From Pyxidicoccus fallax (GTDB lineage Bacteria; Myxococcota; Myxococcia; Myxococcales; Myxococcaceae): DNA of 64,000 bases. The DNA is taken from the NCBI RefSeq assembly GCF_012933655.1, contig NZ_JABBJJ010000005.1:42200-106199 (forward strand). The letters run 5' to 3'. Of the stretch, positions 59,132-64,000 are shown in pieces (the first letter of the stretch is position 1; the number at the start of each line of letters is the position of its first letter). Both the position numbers and the translations under genes were made by a program. The notes beneath the pieces are model-generated. The model saw only the letters and a program-made list of their open reading frames with translations, had not been told where the DNA came from and did no database searches.

Positions 59132-62100
59132 GTGCGACACGCTCAGCCCACCACTCCTCCCCAACCCTACAAGCCTCGTCACCACGTCCGCATCGTCACC
59201 GCCGCCAGCCTCTTCGACGGCCATGACGCGGCCATCAACGTGATGCGCCGCCTGATGCAGGCCTCCGGCGCGGAGATCATCCACCTGGGCCACAACCGCT
59301 CGGTGGCGGAGATCGTCGACTGCGCCATCCAGGAGGACGCCCAGGGTATCGCGATCACCTCCTACCAGGGCGGACACGTCGAGTTCTTCAAGTACATGAT
59401 CGACCTGCTGCGCGAGCGCGGCGCGAACATCAAGGTGTTCGGCGGCGGCGGCGGCACCATCCTCCCCTCGGAAATCGAGGAACTGCACAAGTACGGCGTC
59501 GCGCGCATCTACTCGCCCGACGACGGACGGGCCATGGGCCTGCAGGGGATGATCGACGACCTCATCTCCCAGTGTGACTTCGAGAAGCGCGAGCCGGAGT
59601 TCCAGCCGCTGCTCGCCAACCCCCTGCCCCGAGAGCCCGAGCGCCTCGCCTCGCTCATCACCATCGCGGAGAACTTCGCGGACGCGGGCGAGGCCCTGCG
59701 CACCGCGCTGGCGCAGGCCCGCGTGGACGCCCCCCGGGTGCCCGTGCTCGGCATCACCGGCACCGGCGGCGCCGGCAAGTCCAGCCTCGTGGACGAGCTG
59801 GTGCGCCGCTTCCTCGCGGACTTCCCGGACAAGACGCTCGCGGTGCTCTCCGTGGACCCGTCCAAGCGCAAGTCCGGCGGCGCGCTCCTCGGCGACCGCA
59901 TCCGCATGAACGCCATCGACAACCCGCGCGTGTACATGCGCTCGATGGCCACGCGGCAGAGCAACCTGGCCCTGTCGCGGCACGTGGCCCACTCCATCGA
60001 GGTCTGCAAGGCGGCGGGCTTCGACCTCATCATCGTGGAGACGTCCGGCATCGGCCAGTCGGACACGGAAATCACCGAGCACTCGGACGTGTCGCTCTAC
60101 GTGATGACGGCCGAGTACGGCGCGGCGACGCAGCTCGAGAAGATCGACATGCTCGACTTCGCGGACGTCATCGCCATCAACAAGTTCGACAAGCGCGGCT
60201 CGCTGGACGCGCTGCGCGACGTGCGCAAGCAGTGGAAGCGCAACCACAACGCCTTCACCCTCGCGGATGACGCGGTGCCCGTGTACGGCACCATCGCGTC
60301 GCAGTTCAACGACCCGGGGATGAACCACCTCTACCGCGCCATCCTCGACGCGGTGGTGAAGAAGACCGAGGCGCCGCTCCAGTCCCACTTCGACCTCACC
60401 CCGGGCATGAGCGAGAAGAAGTGGATCATCCCGCCGGAGCGCACGCGCTACCTCGCGGAGATTGTCGAGACGTGCGAGGGCTACGACGCCTTCGTGCGCG
60501 CCCAGGCCGCCATCGCCCGGCGCATGTACCAGCTGCACGGCACCATCCAGGCCCTGCGCGCCAACGTGGGCAAGAAGCGCCTGGAGGTCGTCGAGCCGAA
60601 GGACACCGCCGACGTGGTGAAGGTGACGGAGCGCGTGGAGGGCGAGCCCGCGTACCTCGGCGAGCTGGTGGCGCTGTACCAGGACCTGGAGTCGCGCCTG
60701 CACCCGGACTGCCGCCGCCTGCTGGAGGAGTGGCCGGCGACGAAGCGCCGCTACGCCGCGTCCAAGTACCAGTTCCAGGTGCGCGACAAGGTCATCGAGC
60801 TGGACCTCTACACCGAGTCCCTCTCGCACCTGCGCATCCCCAAGATCGCCCTGCCCCGCTACGAGGACTGGGGTGACATCCTCACGTGGCTCCTGCGCGA
60901 GAACGCGCCGGGCGCCTTCCCCTTCACCGCGGGCGTCTTCCCGCTCAAGCGCGAGGGGGAGGACCCCGCCCGCATGTTCGCCGGCGAGGGCGGCCCGGAG
61001 CGCACCAACAAGCGCTTCCACTACGTGTCGCGCGGCCTGCCCGCCAAGCGCCTGTCCACCGCGTTCGACTCGGTGACGCTGTACGGCGAGGACCCGGACC
61101 ACCGGCCGGACATCTACGGCAAGGTGGGCAACTCGGGCGTGTCCATCGCCAACGTGGACGACGCGAAGAAGCTCTACTCGGGCTTCGACCTGGCGGACCC
61201 GTCCACGTCCGTGTCGATGACCATCAACGGCCCGGCGCCCATGCTGCTGGGCTTCTTCCTCAACGCCGCCGTGGATCAGCAGTGCGAGAAGTGGATCCGC
61301 GAGAACGGCCAGGTGGAGGCGGTGGAGAAGAAGATCGACGCGCTCTACCGCGAGCGCGGCGTGCCCCGCCCGCGCTACCAGGGCGACCTGCCCCAGGGCA
61401 ACGACGGCCTCGGCCTGCTGCTGCTGGGCGTGTCCGGTGACGAGGTGCTGCCGCGCGAGGTGTACGAGAAGATCCGCGCGAAGACGCTCCAGCAGGTGCG
61501 CGGCACCGTGCAGGCGGACATCCTCAAGGAGGACCAGGCGCAGAACACCTGCATCTTCTCCACCGAGTTCGCGCTGCGGATGATGGGCGACATCCAGCAG
61601 TACTTCATCGACCAGAAGGTGCGGAACTTCTACTCGGTGTCCATCTCCGGGTACCACATCGCGGAGGCCGGGGCGAACCCCATCTCCCAGCTGGCCTTCA
61701 CGCTGGCCAACGGCTTCACCTTCGTCGAGTACTACCTGTCGCGCGGGATGCACATCGACGACTTCGCGCCCAACCTGTCGTTCTTCTTCTCGAACGGCAT
61801 GGACCCCGAGTACACGGTGATGGGCCGCGTGGCGCGCCGCATCTGGGCCAAGGCCATCCGGGACAAGTACGGCGGCAATGACCGCTCGCAGAAGCTGAAG
61901 TACCACATCCAGACGTCCGGCCGTTCCCTGCACGCGCAGGAGATCGCCTTCAACGACATCCGCACCACGCTGCAGGCGTTGCTGGCGCTCAATGACAACT
62001 GCAACTCGTTGCACACCAACGCCTACGACGAGGCCATCACCACGCCCACCGAGGAGAGCGTGCGGCGCGCGCTGGCCATCCAGCTCATCATCAACAAGGA

Positions 62101-62599
62101 GTTCGGGCTGTCGAAGAACGAGAACCCCAACCAGGGCTCGTTCATCGTCGAGGAGCTGACCGACCTGGTGGAGGCGGCGGTGCTCACCGAGTTCCGCGCC
62201 ATCTCCGAGCGCGGCGGCGTGCTGGGCGCGATGGAGCGCATGTACCAGCGCTCGAAGATCCAGGAGGAGTCGCTGTACTACGAGACGCTGAAGCACGATG
62301 GGACGCTGCCCATCATCGGCGTCAACACGTTCCTGGACCCGAAGGGCTCGCCCACCACGATTCCGCCCGAGGTCATCCGCGCGACGAAGGAGGAGAAAGA
62401 CTACGCCATCACCTCGCGTGACGCCTTCTGGAAGCGCAACGAGGCGACGGCACCCAAGGCCCTGGAGGCGGTGCGCCGCGCGGCGCTGGACAACGGCAAC
62501 GTGTTCGCCGCGCTGATGGAGGCGTGCAAGGTGTGCACGCTGGGCCAGCTCTCCCGCGCGCTGTACGAGGTGGGCGGGCAGTACCGGCGCAACATGTAG
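59132..62599 (+). CDS. icmF: Fused isobutyryl-CoA mutase IcmF (B12 domain-GTPase-mutase)
   Basis: 1155 residues. N-terminal cobalamin-binding domain with LFDGHDAAI (Asp29, His31), a MeaB-like GTPase (P-loop [17 protein letters not shown] ~207; NKFD ~350), then the substrate-binding TIM barrel from ~560. Pocket residues are the isobutyryl type: Phe in TAGVFPL and Gln in [10 protein letters not shown] replace the Tyr and Arg of methylmalonyl-CoA mutase, while [11 protein letters not shown] is kept. IcmF isomerises isobutyryl-CoA and butyryl-CoA (some also isovaleryl/pivalyl-CoA). It is 75 bp after meaB on the same strand, so a second transcript or read-through is possible. The GTG at 59132 has no strong Shine-Dalgarno sequence; the true start may be a few codons later. 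Confidence 0.95.
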   Translation: MRHAQPTTPPQPYKPRHHVRIVTAASLFDGHDAAINVMRRLMQASGAEIIHLGHNRSVAEIVDCAIQEDAQGIAITSYQGGHVEFFKYMIDLLRERGANIKVFGGGGGTILPSEIEELHKYGVARIYSPDDGRAMGLQGMIDDLISQCDFEKREPEFQPLLANPLPREPERLASLITIAENFADAGEALRTALAQARVDAPRVPVLGITGTGGAGKSSLVDELVRRFLADFPDKTLAVLSVDPSKRKSGGALLGDRIRMNAIDNPRVYMRSMATRQSNLALSRHVAHSIEVCKAAGFDLIIVETSGIGQSDTEITEHSDVSLYVMTAEYGAATQLEKIDMLDFADVIAINKFDKRGSLDALRDVRKQWKRNHNAFTLADDAVPVYGTIASQFNDPGMNHLYRAILDAVVKKTEAPLQSHFDLTPGMSEKKWIIPPERTRYLAEIVETCEGYDAFVRAQAAIARRMYQLHGTIQALRANVGKKRLEVVEPKDTADVVKVTERVEGEPAYLGELVALYQDLESRLHPDCRRLLEEWPATKRRYAASKYQFQVRDKVIELDLYTESLSHLRIPKIALPRYEDWGDILTWLLRENAPGAFPFTAGVFPLKREGEDPARMFAGEGGPERTNKRFHYVSRGLPAKRLSTAFDSVTLYGEDPDHRPDIYGKVGNSGVSIANVDDAKKLYSGFDLADPSTSVSMTINGPAPMLLGFFLNAAVDQQCEKWIRENGQVEAVEKKIDALYRERGVPRPRYQGDLPQGNDGLGLLLLGVSGDEVLPREVYEKIRAKTLQQVRGTVQADILKEDQAQNTCIFSTEFALRMMGDIQQYFIDQKVRNFYSVSISGYHIAEAGANPISQLAFTLANGFTFVEYYLSRGMHIDDFAPNLSFFFSNGMDPEYTVMGRVARRIWAKAIRDKYGGNDRSQKLKYHIQTSGRSLHAQEIAFNDIRTTLQALLALNDNCNSLHTNAYDEAITTPTEESVRRALAIQLIINKEFGLSKNENPNQGSFIVEELTDLVEAAVLTEFRAISERGGVLGAMERMYQRSKIQEESLYYETLKHDGTLPIIGVNTFLDPKGSPTTIPPEVIRATKEEKDYAITSRDAFWKRNEATAPKALEAVRRAALDNGNVFAALMEACKVCTLGQLSRALYEVGGQYRRNM

Positions 62600-62610
62600 C
62601 GAAGGTTGAG

Positions 62611-62760
62611 GTCAGCGGCGCCTGCGCGAAATGCAGGCGCCCTCCGCGCCCGCGGTATCGCGTCGCGAAGGACACTCAGCGGCGCGGTGCCGCTTCTCCC
62701 AGCACCGCGTCGCGCAGGCGCCCTCCGCGAGCGCTCAGCGGCTCGGTGCCAGCTTCGCGC
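62611..62760. repeat. Degenerate ~60-bp repeats duplicating the 3' end of the aminotransferase gene
   Basis: TCAGCGGC recurs at 62612, 62676 and 62735. The last is the real stop region of the aminotransferase gene; the 62676 copy repeats its final codons (LAPSR-stop becomes AAPRR-stop). AGGCGCCCTCCGCG also occurs twice. Within the first unit a perfect hairpin (GGCGCCTGC, 62617-62625, with GCAGGCGCC, 62633-62641) may terminate icmF transcription. Confidence 0.55.
62617..62641 (+). terminator. Hairpin after icmF
   Basis: Nine-base perfect stem with a 7-base loop, 18 bp after the icmF stop codon, between two convergent genes. No T-run follows. Confidence 0.55.
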
Positions 62761-63928
62761 GCAGGCGCCGCACCGCCTCGTCCAGCACCGCGTCCGTCTT
62801 GCAGAAGGCGAAGCGCGCGAGCTTCTGGCCCAGGTGGCGGTGCTCGGGGCCGTAGAAGACGCTCGGCGGAATGGCGGCCACGCCCACCTCGGACACGAGG
62901 TGCCGGCAGAAGGCGATGTCATCCGGGAAGCCGTACTTCGCGATGTCCGCGAGGATGAAGTAGCTCCCCTGCGGCGCGAAGGCCGTCAGCCCCGCGTCCC
63001 GCAGCCCGCCCAGCAGCCGCTCCCGCTTCGCCGCGTACATCGCCGCCAGCTCCGCGTAGTACGCGTCCGGCAGCCGCAGCGCCGCCGCCATGGCCGCCTG
63101 CAGCGGCGACGCCGTGGCGAACGTCACGAACTGGTGCGCCCGCTGCACCGCGTCCCGTAGCGGAGGCGGCGCGATGATCCACCCCACCTTCCACCCCGTG
63201 AGGCTGAACGTCTTCCCGCCGCTGCTCACCGTGACGGTGCGCTCCGCCAGCCCGGGCAGCGTGGCCGGCCGCAGGTGACGCGCCGGCGCGAAGACGATGT
63301 GCTCGTACACCTCGTCGGACAGCACCTTCACGTCGAACTCGGCGCACAGGCCGCCGAGGAACTCCAGCTCCTCGCGGGTGAACACCTTGCCCGTGGGGTT
63401 GTGCGGCGAGTTGAGGATGAGCAGCCGCGTGCGCGGGCCGAAGGCGGCGCGCACCTCGTCCCGGTCGAACCACCACTCGGCATGCGTCGCGTCCGGCGGC
63501 CGCAGCGGCACGTAGCGCGCGGTGGCGCCGATGAAGGTGATGTTGGCGTCGTACGAGTCGTAGAACGGCTCGAACGCGACGACTTCGTCACCCGGGTCCA
63601 CCAGCCCCAGCAGCACGTCGAAGATGGCCTCGGTGGCGCCGCTCGTGACGGTCACCATGGAGTCCGGGTCCACCTGCTGGCCGTAGAAGCGCTGCGAGTG
63701 CTCGGCGATGGCGAGGCGCAAGTCCTTGGCGCCCATGCCCATGGCGTACTGGTTCACCCCATCGCGGATGGCGCGCTGGGCGGCCTCCTTGACGGCGTCC
63801 GGCCCGTCGAAGTCCGGGAACCCCTGCCCCAGATTCACGGCGCCGTGCTTCGCGGCGAGCGCGCTGAACTCGGAGAAGACGGTGGTGCCGAACCGGGAGA
63901 CTCGCTGCGCGAACACGGGCCTGGACAT
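62735..63928 (-). CDS. PLP-dependent aminotransferase, class I/II (kynurenine/methionine-aminotransferase-like)
   Basis: 397 residues. The fold-type I signature is complete: NLGQGFPDFDGPD at the N-terminus, NSPHNPTGKVF, DEVYEHIVF, and the PLP-lysine segment SSGGKTFSLTGWKVGW, with the C-terminal RFAFCK carrying the carboxylate-binding Arg. The DFDGP start and overall pattern resemble YbdL/kynurenine aminotransferase III-type enzymes that act on methionine, aromatic amino acids or kynurenine. Substrate is not certain. The ATG at 63928 is the last coding feature before the contig edge. Confidence 0.93.
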   Translation of the reverse strand: MSRPVFAQRVSRFGTTVFSEFSALAAKHGAVNLGQGFPDFDGPDAVKEAAQRAIRDGVNQYAMGMGAKDLRLAIAEHSQRFYGQQVDPDSMVTVTSGATEAIFDVLLGLVDPGDEVVAFEPFYDSYDANITFIGATARYVPLRPPDATHAEWWFDRDEVRAAFGPRTRLLILNSPHNPTGKVFTREELEFLGGLCAEFDVKVLSDEVYEHIVFAPARHLRPATLPGLAERTVTVSSGGKTFSLTGWKVGWIIAPPPLRDAVQRAHQFVTFATASPLQAAMAAALRLPDAYYAELAAMYAAKRERLLGGLRDAGLTAFAPQGSYFILADIAKYGFPDDIAFCRHLVSEVGVAAIPPSVFYGPEHRHLGQKLARFAFCKTDAVLDEAVRRLRAKLAPSR

Positions 63929-63963
63929 GGCGGAACGCTCCTCATGGCCGGGCCCGGTGGGGG

Positions 63964-63997
63964 CTGGCTCTTATACACATCGCCGAGCCCACGAGAC
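63964..63997. other. Nextera transposase adapter sequence at the contig end (not genomic)
   Basis: Starting at CTGGCTCTTATACACATC the window matches the complement-side Nextera read-2 adapter (19-bp mosaic end followed by CGAGCCCACGAGAC) at 32 of 34 positions, the two differences being T-to-G. Three further bases complete the window. This is library-construction sequence left at the end of an assembled contig. Confidence 0.93.
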
Positions 63998-64000
63998 GTT

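Overview
This is a 64-kb stretch of very GC-rich DNA with strong third-position GC bias. Gene content points to a myxobacterium of the Myxococcus/Corallococcus/Pyxidicoccus group (Deltaproteobacteria/Myxococcota): giant NRPS genes, a PilZ-Hsp70 fusion, an S46 dipeptidyl-peptidase, many lipoproteins, and two B12-dependent acyl-CoA mutases next to branched-chain acyl-CoA genes. The last ~37 bases are not genomic. They match a Nextera sequencing adapter with two mismatches, so the right edge is an assembly contig end.

Layout. (1) 1-8434, minus: the 5' part of an NRPS that starts with a fatty-acyl-AMP ligase, followed by a Thr-type module with an embedded methyltransferase and the start of a second module. 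(2) 8586-17253: a PilZ-DnaK fusion, guaB, a lipoprotein, guaA and an S46 peptidase, with hairpin terminators between most of them. (3) 17699-33524: a second secondary-metabolism island, a 4624-residue NRPS flanked by two PAPS-dependent sulfotransferases. Its order is C-A-T-C-A-T-A-T-C-(A remnant)-C-A-T-TE. Binding-pocket codes read by eye suggest aromatic (Tyr/Phe), unassigned, Gly and Asp. One module lacks its C domain, and elsewhere two C domains are separated only by a truncated A-domain stub, so the assembly line looks recently rearranged. (4) 33525-35904: a lipoprotein and a DUF3014-like membrane protein. The convergent gap between them holds a helically phased array of seven GAAnnTTC-type boxes and then five degenerate ~80-bp tandem repeats, the last of which overlaps the 3' end of the neighbouring gene. 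(5) 36040-46626, minus: a long housekeeping run reading acyl-CoA dehydrogenase, hypothetical, rnc, two cyclophilins, era, der, a YfgM-like TPR protein, BamB-like propeller, NUDIX, YprB-like nuclease and TPR protein. Several junctions overlap by one to four bases, as in translationally coupled operons. (6) 46696-63928: acyl-CoA metabolism (carboxyltransferase, enoyl-CoA hydratase, HMG-CoA lyase, mutA-mutB-meaB-icmF), a double Tim44/zinc-ribbon/TerB membrane protein, a decayed Rpn-type fragment, a methyltransferase and an aminotransferase.

How the genes work together. mutA, mutB and meaB overlap and encode methylmalonyl-CoA mutase and its G-protein chaperone; icmF follows after 75 bp and carries the isobutyryl-CoA-type pocket residues. 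With acyl-CoA dehydrogenase, acyl-CoA carboxylase, hydratase and HMG-CoA lyase nearby, the right third is consistent with breakdown and interconversion of branched-chain and propionyl units. These also serve as starters for iso-fatty acids, a myxobacterial hallmark. The two NRPS loci are separated by purine-synthesis housekeeping genes. Whether they make one product or two cannot be decided here, because NRPS A runs off the left edge. No tRNA, rRNA, CRISPR array or intact insertion sequence was seen.
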